NCBI GenBank assembly: GCA_028684065.1
Contig: JAQUGO010000001.1
Coordinates: forward strand, 186,001-250,000
DNA from: Sulfurospirillaceae bacterium
GTDB lineage: Bacteria > Campylobacterota > Campylobacteria > Campylobacterales > Sulfurospirillaceae
DNA length: 64,000 bases
Direction: 5' to 3'
The position numbers and the translations under genes were made by a program. Below the pieces are notes generated by a model. It saw only the letters and a list, made by a program, of their open reading frames with translations, was not told where the DNA came from and did not search any database. Every line of letters begins with the position of its first letter. Positions within the stretch are counted from its first letter, which is position 1. Positions 1 to 6,851 of this stretch are shown piece after piece.

Positions 1-902
1 CCAACACCAAATTCACGAATCTCTTGATTTGAAGAATATTCACTATCAATAAAAACCAAAACACCATTATTCATTTTTAAATACTCAATGGCATGCAATA
101 AACTTTGAAATTTTTGATCATTCGCTAAAAGCACATTATCAGGGCTAATATGATGAAATTTAACGGCACTGGTTTTTTCAATCGTCCCAAAAGCATAAAC
201 AATATGATGATTACCTTCGTGGTCAACCATATCTATTTTCCGAGCGTCTGCTCCAAAAAATGAAACGTTAGACGACATGACTTCACGAACCAATGATTCA
301 TTTTGCATACGGTATGCCACAATATCAGAAATATAAACAATATTAATTCCATGTTTTTTACAAAATAAGTCCAAGTCGTCACGGCGTGCCATGTGACCAT
401 CTTCTTTCATGACTTCACAAATAATGGCAACTTCATATAAACCAGCCATACGACAAAGGTCTACAGAACCTTCTGTATGTCCCGTACGAACAAGCGTTCC
501 ACCTTTACGTGCAATTAATGGAAAAATATGACCAGGTTTAACAAGCTCTTCAGGTCGGCTCATGGTATCAGCTAATATTTTGATGGTAATATCTCTTTCA
601 TACGCTGAAATACCTGTAGAGCAAACACGCGCGTCCACCGAAACAGTGAAAGCTGTTTCATGTTGTGAATCGTTATTGCTCACCATGGGATTTAAATTTA
701 AACGCTTTGCTATCTCTTCTGTTAAAGGAGCACAAATCAATCCCTTAGCTTCTGAAGCCATAAAATTAACTTTTTCAGGTGTAGTAAAGGTTGCCGCATA
801 AACTAAATCGCCTTCATTTTCTCTATCTTCATCATCCACCATCATAACCATTTTGCCATACTTGATATCTTCAATTGCTTGTTTCACTCTTTGGATCGGC
901 AT
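1..902 (-). CDS. ribBA: 3,4-dihydroxy-2-butanone 4-phosphate synthase with RibA-like C-terminal region (3' end outside window)
   Basis: This is the N-terminal 300 residues of a riboflavin-biosynthesis enzyme; the gene runs off the left edge. The start is the ATG at 902-900. The RibB domain fills about residues 1-205. Residues 23-32 carry the acidic DDEDRENEGD signature, and RTGHTEGSVDL lies further on. RibB makes 3,4-dihydroxy-2-butanone 4-phosphate from ribulose 5-phosphate. After about residue 205 a second region begins that resembles the GTP cyclohydrolase II fold region of RibBA fusions. The part inside the window shows no zinc cysteines, so I cannot say whether that half is active. The gene is divergent from the tRNA pair. 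No FMN riboswitch is visible in the short upstream gap. Confidence 0.9.
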   Translation of the reverse strand, partial: MPIQRVKQAIEDIKYGKMVMMVDDEDRENEGDLVYAATFTTPEKVNFMASEAKGLICAPLTEEIAKRLNLNPMVSNNDSQHETAFTVSVDARVCSTGISAYERDITIKILADTMSRPEELVKPGHIFPLIARKGGTLVRTGHTEGSVDLCRMAGLYEVAIICEVMKEDGHMARRDDLDLFCKKHGINIVYISDIVAYRMQNESLVREVMSSNVSFFGADARKIDMVDHEGNHHIVYAFGTIEKTSAVKFHHISPDNVLLANDQKFQSLLHAIEYLKMNNGVLVFIDSEYSSNQEIREFGV

Positions 903-942
903 CGTGTCCCCCAATGTTTTTTTGAAGTATACAAAATTACCC

Positions 943-971
943 TTGACAAACAAATTAAAAATCACTATAAT
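943..971 (+). promoter_or_regulatory. consensus sigma70-type promoter for the tRNA pair
   Basis: TTGACA at 943-948 and TATAAT at 966-971 are separated by exactly 17 bp, a full match to the housekeeping consensus. This is unusual here, because most promoters in the window have only a recognisable -10. It points at the tRNA-fMet gene beginning 56 bp after the -10. Confidence 0.8.
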
Positions 972-1026
972 TTCACCTCACTTAAGGGCTTGTTCCAGTC
1001 ATTAAGAACTAGATTTTCTTTAATAT

Positions 1027-1102
<76 letters not shown>

Positions 1103-1121
1103 ATTTATTTCTAAATCTTCT

Positions 1122-1196
1122 TGGGGATTCGCCAAGCGGTAAGGCATCACGTTTTGGTCGTGACATCCACAGGTTCGAATCCTGTATCCCCATCCA
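1122..1196 (+). tRNA. tRNA-Gln (TTG)
   Basis: The 75-nt cloverleaf has acceptor arms TGGGGAT/ATCCCCA, a TTG anticodon inside the stem TCACG/CGTGA, and an encoded CCA end. The discriminator base is T (U73) rather than the G73 of the E. coli glutamine tRNA. Campylobacterota are known to make Gln-tRNA by transamidation, which may relax this position. Confidence 0.93.
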
Positions 1197-1384
1197 CCCT
1201 CTTTTAAAATCATATTTTTAAGCTATTTTGTCGGACAAATTACCACTGGAAATAATTTTATCTATTTCTTTTTGATTTTATAGTAATGGTGAAACTTTTT
1301 GCACTTATAGATTGAATTGGCACTTTAAAATAAATCATTAATCGTATATTTACTACTATTTTTATGTATTATACTATTTGGCCC

Positions 1385-1413
1385 TTGACATTATTACTAA
1401 TTAGTAGTATTAT
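1385..1413 (+). promoter_or_regulatory. marR promoter with overlapping palindromic operator
   Basis: TTGACA at 1385-1390 and TATTAT at 1408-1413 are 17 bp apart. The spacer contains a perfect 12-bp palindrome, TACTAATTAGTA, at 1395-1406. The same 12-mer recurs before yceI. A palindrome lying between the -35 and -10 would be expected to block RNA polymerase, so MarR autorepression is the likely arrangement. The 188 bp between tRNA-Gln and this promoter hold nothing else I can recognise. Confidence 0.7.
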
Positions 1414-1430
1414 TCTGCCAGGAGAAGGAA

Positions 1431-1883
1431 ATGAAGATAAAAGCAGATAAAACTTATGGTGATTTTGCTGATAGCGCCATGCGAACGTGGATACAACTTT
1501 TTCGTTCTTTTAATAAAATTAGAGCAAAAGAGACAACATACATTCAAACGTTTGGACTTACTATTAATCAATTTCAAGTTTTAGAAGTACTTTATCATCG
1601 TGGTGATCTCAATGTTGGTGCCATCACAAAATTAACGATGAGCACACCTGGCAATATTACTGTAGTTGTTAGGAATTTAAAAAGAGATGGATACATTCAC
1701 TCTATTTCTGATGAAAACGATAAAAGAGCTTCAATCCTTTCTATTAGCCAAAAAGGGAAAGAAATTATTGAAAAGTTGTTTCCAGGTCATGCCAAAAATT
1801 TTGAAGATTATTTTAAAATGTTTGGAGAAGAAGAATTGGAAACCTTATATGCTTTACTAAGAAAGTTACACAAGTCACAATAG
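1431..1883 (+). CDS. MarR-family transcriptional regulator
   Basis: The protein has 150 residues, the usual length for MarR family members. A winged helix-turn-helix lies around residues 40-105. The recognition region GAITKLTMSTPGNITVVVRNL is followed by the wing around DENDKRASILSISQKG, where the D-x-R of the family is recognisable. It should act as a dimeric cytoplasmic repressor released by a small ligand or by oxidation. The start ATG follows an AGGAGAAGG ribosome site. The same palindrome occurs in its own promoter and before yceI, so those two transcripts are its likely targets. The ligand cannot be read from the sequence. Confidence 0.88.
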   Translation: MKIKADKTYGDFADSAMRTWIQLFRSFNKIRAKETTYIQTFGLTINQFQVLEVLYHRGDLNVGAITKLTMSTPGNITVVVRNLKRDGYIHSISDENDKRASILSISQKGKEIIEKLFPGHAKNFEDYFKMFGEEELETLYALLRKLHKSQ

Positions 1884-1902
1884 CTTTTTTTTAGTAAAAT
1901 AC

Positions 1903-1918
1903 TACTAATTAGTATAAT
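1903..1918 (+). promoter_or_regulatory. yceI promoter with MarR-type operator
   Basis: The 12-bp palindrome TACTAATTAGTA (1903-1914) overlaps a perfect -10, TATAAT, at 1913-1918. It is identical to the palindrome in the marR promoter. The -35 region is poor. The site lies 15 bp upstream of the yceI start. Confidence 0.65.
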
Positions 1919-1932
1919 AACAAGGAATAAAA

Positions 1933-2499
1933 ATGAAATTTTCAACAATAAGTTTAGCCGCACTTTTGGCTACTGGAGCGTTACATGCAGGTGTTTATAA
2001 TATCGACTCAACACATTCAAACGTAGGCTTTAAAGTCAAGCACGTTATGATTTCTAATGTTGTCGGTAAATTTGATACATTTAATGGTGTCATAGAATAT
2101 GATGAAGCAACAAAAACACTGAAAAATCTTACAGGTACTATTGAGACAAATTCTGTTAATACGGCTAATTCACAAAGAGATACGCACTTAAAATCTGCGG
2201 ATTTATTTGATGTTGCCAAATATGCCACTATTACTTTTGCACTTCAAAAAGCTGACAAAGAGTACGCTTATGGAAAACTCACGATTCATGGTGTCACAAA
2301 AGATGTCAAACTCGCTTTTACAGATAATGGCATTGCAACAGACCCTTATGGAAATCAGCGTGTAGGTTTAGAGCTTAAAGGGACTATCAATCGTAAAGAT
2401 TTCGGTATCACGTGGAATAAAATCCTAGAAACGGGTGGCTTAACCGTAGGTGAGGATGTTAAACTTGATGTTGAGCTTGAAGGTATTTTAAAAAAATAA
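1933..2499 (+). CDS. YceI-family periplasmic protein
   Basis: The protein has 188 residues with an N-terminal signal peptide of about 19 residues ending at ALHA. The mature part starts with the family's typical opening (YNIDSTHSNVGFKVKH) and keeps the pattern of a YceI lipocalin-like barrel, including TANSQRDTHLKSADLFD and NRKDFGITWN. Family members bind polyisoprenoid or similar lipophilic ligands; the ligand here is unknown. Its own operator-controlled promoter lies just upstream, and a hairpin follows the stop. The link to the MarR regulator and the pirin suggests a stress or xenobiotic response, which is inference. Confidence 0.9.
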   Translation: MKFSTISLAALLATGALHAGVYNIDSTHSNVGFKVKHVMISNVVGKFDTFNGVIEYDEATKTLKNLTGTIETNSVNTANSQRDTHLKSADLFDVAKYATITFALQKADKEYAYGKLTIHGVTKDVKLAFTDNGIATDPYGNQRVGLELKGTINRKDFGITWNKILETGGLTVGEDVKLDVELEGILKK

Positions 2500-2509
2500 G
2501 TTTTACAAT

Positions 2510-2541
2510 AATGGTGTCATCGCTTAATGTCTGACACCATT
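2510..2541 (+). terminator. hairpin between yceI and the pirin gene
   Basis: A perfect 10-bp stem (AATGGTGTCA at 2510-2519, TGACACCATT at 2532-2541) encloses a 12-nt loop. No T-run follows, so it may be a weak terminator or an mRNA-processing or stability element rather than a strong intrinsic terminator. Confidence 0.5.
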
Positions 2542-2563
2542 GTAATGCTTTAAAGGATAAAAG

Positions 2564-3280
2564 ATGTTAACAAAACGAACAAAAGATAGTCTCTATTTAG
2601 CCGAGCATGGCTGGCTAACCAGTCGGTTCCATTTTTCATTTGCAGAGTATCACAACCCAAACAATATGCATTTTGGAGCACTCCGTGTCCTTAATGATGA
2701 TTTAATTCTTCCTAAAACAGGCTTTGATACGCATTCCCATCGAGATATGGAAATCGTTTCGTATGTTGTCAATGGTGAAATTACCCATAAAGATTCAATG
2801 GGAAATGCTAAAGTTCTCAAACGTGGAGAAGTACAATATATGAGTGCTGGAACGGGAATATATCATTCAGAACACAATCGCCATGAGAGCGATTCACTTC
2901 GTTTATTACAAATGTGGTTTTTGCCTACCTCGACACACCTTACCCCTGTTTATGGAGACAAACATTATACAAAAGAGGAACGCCACAACACACTATTGCA
3001 TATTGTTTCAAGTTACCAAGGCGATGCTGCTATTAAAATCAATCAAGATGTAAACTTATATGTTACCGAGCTTGATAAAGGCTTGCATGTAAACGTTTCG
3101 ATTCAACCTCAACGACAAGTTTATCTTGTGCAAATAGAAGGTAGCTGCCTCGTTAATACTATTGAATTACATCAAGGTGATGCACTAGAAGTTATACAAG
3201 AAAAGCATTTGAAAATTGAAGCACTCAGTGATGCCCATATTTTAGTGATTGACCTCGCAGTAGAAGGGTATGCAAGCTAA
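2564..3280 (+). CDS. pirin-family bicupin protein
   Basis: The protein has 238 residues, the size of the short YhhW-type pirins. The N-terminal cupin holds a complete metal site, His57, His59, His101 and Glu103, within FDTHSHRDMEIV and GTGIYHSEHN. Related proteins show quercetin dioxygenase activity or act as redox-sensitive cofactors. The C-terminal cupin is degenerate, as is usual. The ATG follows an AAAGGAT ribosome site 64 bp downstream of yceI. It may be read through from the MarR-controlled yceI promoter past the hairpin. The physiological substrate is unknown. Confidence 0.87.
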   Translation: MLTKRTKDSLYLAEHGWLTSRFHFSFAEYHNPNNMHFGALRVLNDDLILPKTGFDTHSHRDMEIVSYVVNGEITHKDSMGNAKVLKRGEVQYMSAGTGIYHSEHNRHESDSLRLLQMWFLPTSTHLTPVYGDKHYTKEERHNTLLHIVSSYQGDAAIKINQDVNLYVTELDKGLHVNVSIQPQRQVYLVQIEGSCLVNTIELHQGDALEVIQEKHLKIEALSDAHILVIDLAVEGYAS

Positions 3281-3308
3281 TTTTAATCTTACATTTAGCT
3301 CTATACCC

Positions 3309-3314
3309 TATAAT
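3309..3314 (+). promoter_or_regulatory. probable -10 element for the MFS transporter gene
   Basis: A perfect TATAAT lies 57 bp upstream of the transporter start. No convincing -35 is present, which is common in Campylobacterota. Confidence 0.45.
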
Positions 3315-3370
3315 ATCACTCCTTTAATTCCAAATAATGCCTTTGTGCACGCTCTTTTGAAAGAAGTCTT

Positions 3371-4549
3371 ATGTCTCACCAACTCTCTGAACGTCAAATT
3401 GTTTTAACATTAGCAGCGCTTGCCGCCATTACACCTTTAGCCATAGATATGTATCTACCAGCGATTCCAGCGATTAGTCAATTTTTAAATACTTCTGTTC
3501 CTCACGTACAAGTTAGCCTTAGTTTGTATTTTTTTGGAATGGCTATAGGACAACTTATTGGTGGCCCTATTTCTGATGCCTATGGCAGAAGACCGATGAT
3601 TGTCTTAGGTCTTATCGTTTTTGCAATAAGTAGTTTTTTACTATCGTTTGTCACACAAATTGAATTTTTTTGGCTTTTACGCGCTATTCAAGCCATTGGC
3701 GGTGGATTTGCTACCGTCAATGTTTCTGCAACAGTGCGTGATCTTTTCAGCGGAAAAGAGAGTGCGCGGATTTTTTCACTTATTAGTATGATCATGCTTC
3801 TAGCTCCATTGATTGCCCCTAGTTTTGGTTCTCTTATTATTAGTATGTTTGATTGGCATACCATTTTTATCATTCTTAGCATTTATGCCATCTTTGCAAT
3901 GGTCTTTTACATTTTTTTATTTCCACCTATAGAACAAGAAAAAACAAAAATTACGCCTGTAGCAAACTATATTGAAGTACTCACGCACAAACGAGCAATG
4001 CTTTTTATTATTTCTCAAACCCTTTGTACTTCTGGCATGTATACGTTTATCACCTCTTCATCTTTTATTTATATGGGACATTTTCATGTGAGCCCAACTG
4101 CCTTTTCACTCTATTTTGCACTCAACGTCTTTATGATGATGCTTTTTGGGCGTCTCAATGCTTGGCTTGTTAAACGTATAGACCCCTTTTCATTACTTAA
4201 ATTTGGAATGGGCGCACAAGCTATTCTTGGCTTAATACTCTTTAGTCTTCATAACGAGGAAAACCTCTATTTATTTTCTCCATTACTTGGTCTTTATATT
4301 GGCTCTTTAGGTTTTATTTTTGGTAACTCTGTCGCTTTAATACTTGAATTTTTCCCGCGCATTAGTGCCTCGGCCAATGCTATTATTGGTGTACTTCAAT
4401 ACAGTGTTGGTGCATTGATGGGCTTTATCGCTAGTGCATTTCATGATGGCACTCTTTTTCCTATTACAATTGTTATGATGTTAGTGAGCATATCAGGGAC
4501 ACTTTTATTGATGATTGGTACCCATAATAAAGCTGTTTCTTCGTCATGA
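3371..4549 (+). CDS. Bcr/CflA-type multidrug efflux transporter (MFS)
   Basis: The 392-residue inner-membrane protein has twelve predicted hydrophobic segments. The opening LAIDMYLPAIPAI is typical of the Bcr/CflA (DHA1) drug:proton antiporters. MFS motif A appears as GGPISDAYGRRP between helices 2 and 3, and helix 4 begins LLRAIQAIGGG with the conserved arginine. It should export small hydrophobic compounds using the proton gradient. Following MarR, YceI and pirin, it completes what looks like a small detoxification block, although it appears to have its own -10. The substrate is not predictable. Confidence 0.85.
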   Translation: MSHQLSERQIVLTLAALAAITPLAIDMYLPAIPAISQFLNTSVPHVQVSLSLYFFGMAIGQLIGGPISDAYGRRPMIVLGLIVFAISSFLLSFVTQIEFFWLLRAIQAIGGGFATVNVSATVRDLFSGKESARIFSLISMIMLLAPLIAPSFGSLIISMFDWHTIFIILSIYAIFAMVFYIFLFPPIEQEKTKITPVANYIEVLTHKRAMLFIISQTLCTSGMYTFITSSSFIYMGHFHVSPTAFSLYFALNVFMMMLFGRLNAWLVKRIDPFSLLKFGMGAQAILGLILFSLHNEENLYLFSPLLGLYIGSLGFIFGNSVALILEFFPRISASANAIIGVLQYSVGALMGFIASAFHDGTLFPITIVMMLVSISGTLLLMIGTHNKAVSSS

Positions 4550-4569
4550 TTCGAGGGTTACTTGTATGA

Positions 4570-4575
4570 TATAAT
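4570..4575 (+). promoter_or_regulatory. extended -10 promoter upstream of the ClC gene
   Basis: TATAAT at 4570-4575 is preceded by TG one base upstream, giving an extended -10. Transcription would begin near 4582, leaving a leader of about 57 nt that contains the short ORF at 4601. Confidence 0.55.
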
Positions 4576-4600
4576 GCTTTTTTAAGAAGATAGCGTTATA

Positions 4601-4642
4601 ATGAAGAAAATCCAAATGTTTACATGTAAAGAAGCACCGTGA
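4601..4642 (+). CDS. possible 13-residue leader ORF upstream of the ClC gene
   Basis: An ATG at 4601 opens a 13-codon frame (MKKIQMFTCKEAP) ending in TGA at 4640-4642. That stop overlaps the GTG start of the chloride transporter as GTGA. A weak purine-rich site lies about 12 bp upstream. The palindrome TTTACATGTAAA (4619-4630) is inside it. The overlap suggests translational coupling, but the peptide itself is unproven. Confidence 0.3.
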   Translation: MKKIQMFTCKEAP

Positions 4643-6045
4643 GAAAACATATCGCAGAACAAACCATCATTTTTTTTAGCGTTTCCAAATGGCTCATCCT
4701 CTCCTCCATTGTTGGTATTATGATTGGCGCCTTAATGTCTTTCTTTTTAAAGACACTAAGTTTTGCTGAACTCTCTAGAAGTGACCTTCCCTTCCCTTAC
4801 TATTTTACACTTCCAATAGCACTGATGCTTGCAACATGGATTGTACGAACATTTGACCAAAATGCCACAGGGCATGGCACTGAAAAAGTTATTGAAGCTG
4901 TACATAAACGCGATGGATACATTAATGCCAAAGTCATACCTGTCAAATTAGTAGCAACCGTTATCACACTCTTTTCTGGTGGTTCTGTTGGTAAAGAAGG
5001 CCCAGGTGCACAAATTGGCGCAGGAGCGGCATCATTTGTTGCAACACTCCTAAGATTTTCAAAAGCTGATAGAAAAAAATTGGTCATTTGCGGTATTAGT
5101 GCAGGTTTTGCTTCTGTCTTTGGAACACCCATTGCAGGAGCTATTTTTGGTATCGAAGTGCTTATCATCGGCGTTATTATGTATGATGTTCTCTTGCCTT
5201 CATTTATTGCTGGATTTGCAGCATTTACGACCGCTCAATTTTTAGGTATCAAATACACGTATTATGATATCAATGTATATCGGGCCTTTGATTTAGATTT
5301 ATCACTGATTATGCAAGTTGTTCTTGCGGGCATATTTTTTGGAATTGTATCAGACTCGTTTATTACCGTTGTCAATACCATTGAAACATGGATTAAAAAA
5401 GTACCTTATAATCGTTATCTTAAAGCCTTTGTGGCTGGTTTGGTTATGGTTGTTGTTTCTTATATCGTATCCCAAAGCTATCTTGGATTAGGACTTTCAA
5501 CCATAAGAGACGCACTCAGTCCAAATGGTCTTATCTCTGATAATATTCATTGGTACGATTTCATTTTTAAAACTATCTTTACCGCCATTACCTTAGGTTC
5601 TGGTGGAAGTGGCGGTATTATCACGCCTATCTTTTATGTTGGGGCAACAAGTGGTGTCGTCTTTGGTAATATTACAGGGGATCATGTGGCTCTTTTTGCC
5701 GCACTTGGTTTTGTCAGTGTCCTAGCAGGAACAACCAACTCTCCCATTGCATCAATTATTATGGCTGTTGAACTTTTTGGTGTACATATGGCCAATTATG
5801 CGGCATTGAGTGTTGTTATTGCATTTTTAATTACAGGACACCGCAGTGTTTTCCAATCACAAAAATTAGCCCTTAAAAAAGCCGATAATATCAATATCGG
5901 TGAAGGTACTGATATTGAGCATACTCCTATTAGCGTTAACATGAAAGATATTGAGAAAATTCAGCGCATACGTACACACTTACGTTATAAACGTTTAAGA
6001 TGGCAAGTCAAGAATGCGCATAAAGATGATGAGCCAAAACTTTAA
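4639..6045 (+). CDS. ClC-family chloride channel/transporter
   Basis: The 468-residue polytopic inner-membrane protein starts at GTG. ClC signature regions are present: ATGHGTEKV in place of the GSGIP selectivity segment, GKEGPGAQIGAGAAS with the gating glutamate, and GSGGSGGIITP for the third signature. The retained gate glutamate fits a Cl-/H+ exchanger, though ClC subtypes cannot be separated safely by eye. It lacks the C-terminal CBS domains of eukaryotic members and ends in a short basic tail. The GTG start has no strong ribosome site of its own and overlaps the preceding short ORF, hinting at coupled translation. The gene is followed 12 bp later by ybaK. Confidence 0.9.
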   Translation: MRKHIAEQTIIFFSVSKWLILSSIVGIMIGALMSFFLKTLSFAELSRSDLPFPYYFTLPIALMLATWIVRTFDQNATGHGTEKVIEAVHKRDGYINAKVIPVKLVATVITLFSGGSVGKEGPGAQIGAGAASFVATLLRFSKADRKKLVICGISAGFASVFGTPIAGAIFGIEVLIIGVIMYDVLLPSFIAGFAAFTTAQFLGIKYTYYDINVYRAFDLDLSLIMQVVLAGIFFGIVSDSFITVVNTIETWIKKVPYNRYLKAFVAGLVMVVVSYIVSQSYLGLGLSTIRDALSPNGLISDNIHWYDFIFKTIFTAITLGSGGSGGIITPIFYVGATSGVVFGNITGDHVALFAALGFVSVLAGTTNSPIASIIMAVELFGVHMANYAALSVVIAFLITGHRSVFQSQKLALKKADNINIGEGTDIEHTPISVNMKDIEKIQRIRTHLRYKRLRWQVKNAHKDDEPKL

Positions 6046-6057
6046 GGTATAGTTTAA

Positions 6058-6537
6058 ATGAGTTTAAAAAAAACAAATGCAGCTCGATTCCTTGATACCC
6101 TCAAAGTCACGTATGAACTGACAGCGTATGATGTTGACGAAGAAGACTTAAGCGCCACCCATGCAGCAGCAATGCTTGGGGTAACCCCTAACATCGTCTT
6201 TAAAACACTGGTTGCGCGTGATGAAAAGAATCTTCCATTAGTTGCTTGTATCCCTGCTGACAAAGAGATAGATCTTAAGGCTTTAGCACGTTTGGCTAAC
6301 GTAAAACGTTGCGAACTTGTTGCTGTTAAAGAGCTTTTGGCCATAACTGGCTACATAAGAGGAGGATGCTCACCTCTTGGTATGAAAAAAAAGTATCCAA
6401 CATTCATTGACATATCAGCTCAAAACTATCCACTTATTTATGTTAGTGCCGGTCTTCGTGGTATGCAATTACATCTTAATCCACAAGATTTACTGAGTGC
6501 ATCTAAAGGTGTATTGGGTGTTATCATTAAAGAATAG
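6058..6537 (+). CDS. ybaK: Cys-tRNA(Pro)/aminoacyl-tRNA deacylase, YbaK/EbsC family
   Basis: The 159-residue protein matches the whole length of YbaK, which hydrolyses Cys-tRNA(Pro) misacylated by ProRS. Family landmarks visible are FKTLVARDE, the lysine-containing PADKEIDLKALA, and the glycine-rich RGGCSPLGMKKKYPTFID segment. It acts in the cytosol in trans to ProRS. It sits 12 bp after the chloride transporter and is probably cotranscribed with it. A second, more divergent family member lies at 32580-33053. A hairpin directly after the stop should end the transcript. Confidence 0.9.
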   Translation: MSLKKTNAARFLDTLKVTYELTAYDVDEEDLSATHAAAMLGVTPNIVFKTLVARDEKNLPLVACIPADKEIDLKALARLANVKRCELVAVKELLAITGYIRGGCSPLGMKKKYPTFIDISAQNYPLIYVSAGLRGMQLHLNPQDLLSASKGVLGVIIKE

Positions 6538-6560
6538 TTTTACATGTAAAGCTATTCTTT
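6529..6560. terminator. long hairpin ending the ClC-ybaK transcript, built around TTTACATGTAAA
   Basis: The arms AAAGAATAG (6529-6537) and CTATTCTTT (6552-6560) enclose the perfect palindrome TTTACATGTAAA (6539-6550). One G-T wobble joins the two parts, so the whole 32-nt segment can fold. It overlaps the end of ybaK. The downstream arm ends CTTTGTT, a weak U-tract. Confidence 0.65.
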
Positions 6561-6689
6561 GTTCACTAAAGACCTTATATAAATCAATACTTGTCCCCTT
6601 ATAATGCAGATAAATATTTTCATTCTGTTCTATCAATGGTATCGAATAAACACATTGGTAAAAGCCTAAAGCTATTTTTTATACACAAT

Positions 6690-6721
6690 GCAACACGATT
6701 GCAACATTTGTAAGGTAGAAT
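6690..6721 (+). promoter_or_regulatory. OmpR-type direct-repeat site and -10 for the kinase operon
   Basis: Two GCAACA hexamers (6690-6695 and 6701-6706) are spaced 11 bp apart start to start, one helical turn. A -10, TAGAAT, follows at 6716-6721, 9 bp after the second hexamer. The divergent promoter at 12692-12734 has the same hexamer, the same 11-bp period and the same 9-bp gap. Winged-helix OmpR-type regulators bind such tandem repeats, and the gene at 11956-12645 encodes one. The rest of the 310-bp gap before the kinase holds only this site and the palindrome at 6778. Confidence 0.65.
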
Positions 6722-6777
6722 TTCTGAATTAAGCTCATATTGGGCTCAAAATGATAGAAGCTATTATGGTTTTTGGA

Positions 6778-6796
6778 TTCTCGACAATGTCGAGAA
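6778..6796 (+). promoter_or_regulatory. palindrome in the 5' leader of the kinase operon
   Basis: TTCTCGACA (6778-6786) and TGTCGAGAA (6788-6796) are perfect 9-bp inverted arms around a single A. It lies about 57 bp downstream of the predicted -10 and 55 bp before the kinase ATG. It could be an operator for a dimeric regulator or an RNA hairpin in the leader. Confidence 0.5.
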
Positions 6797-6851
6797 ATAT
6801 CTTATTCTTGAAAATATATGAAGTTCTAAATTTTTACAATAGGAATTTTCA

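Noticed and set aside
903-1026. FMN riboswitch upstream of ribBA
   Set aside because: The gap is about 120 bp, is shared with the divergent tRNA promoter, and shows none of the conserved RFN helices.
4800-5168. 122-residue open frame on the minus strand inside the ClC gene
   Set aside because: It lies antisense within a well-supported gene, has no ribosome site and gives a composition typical of a shadow frame.
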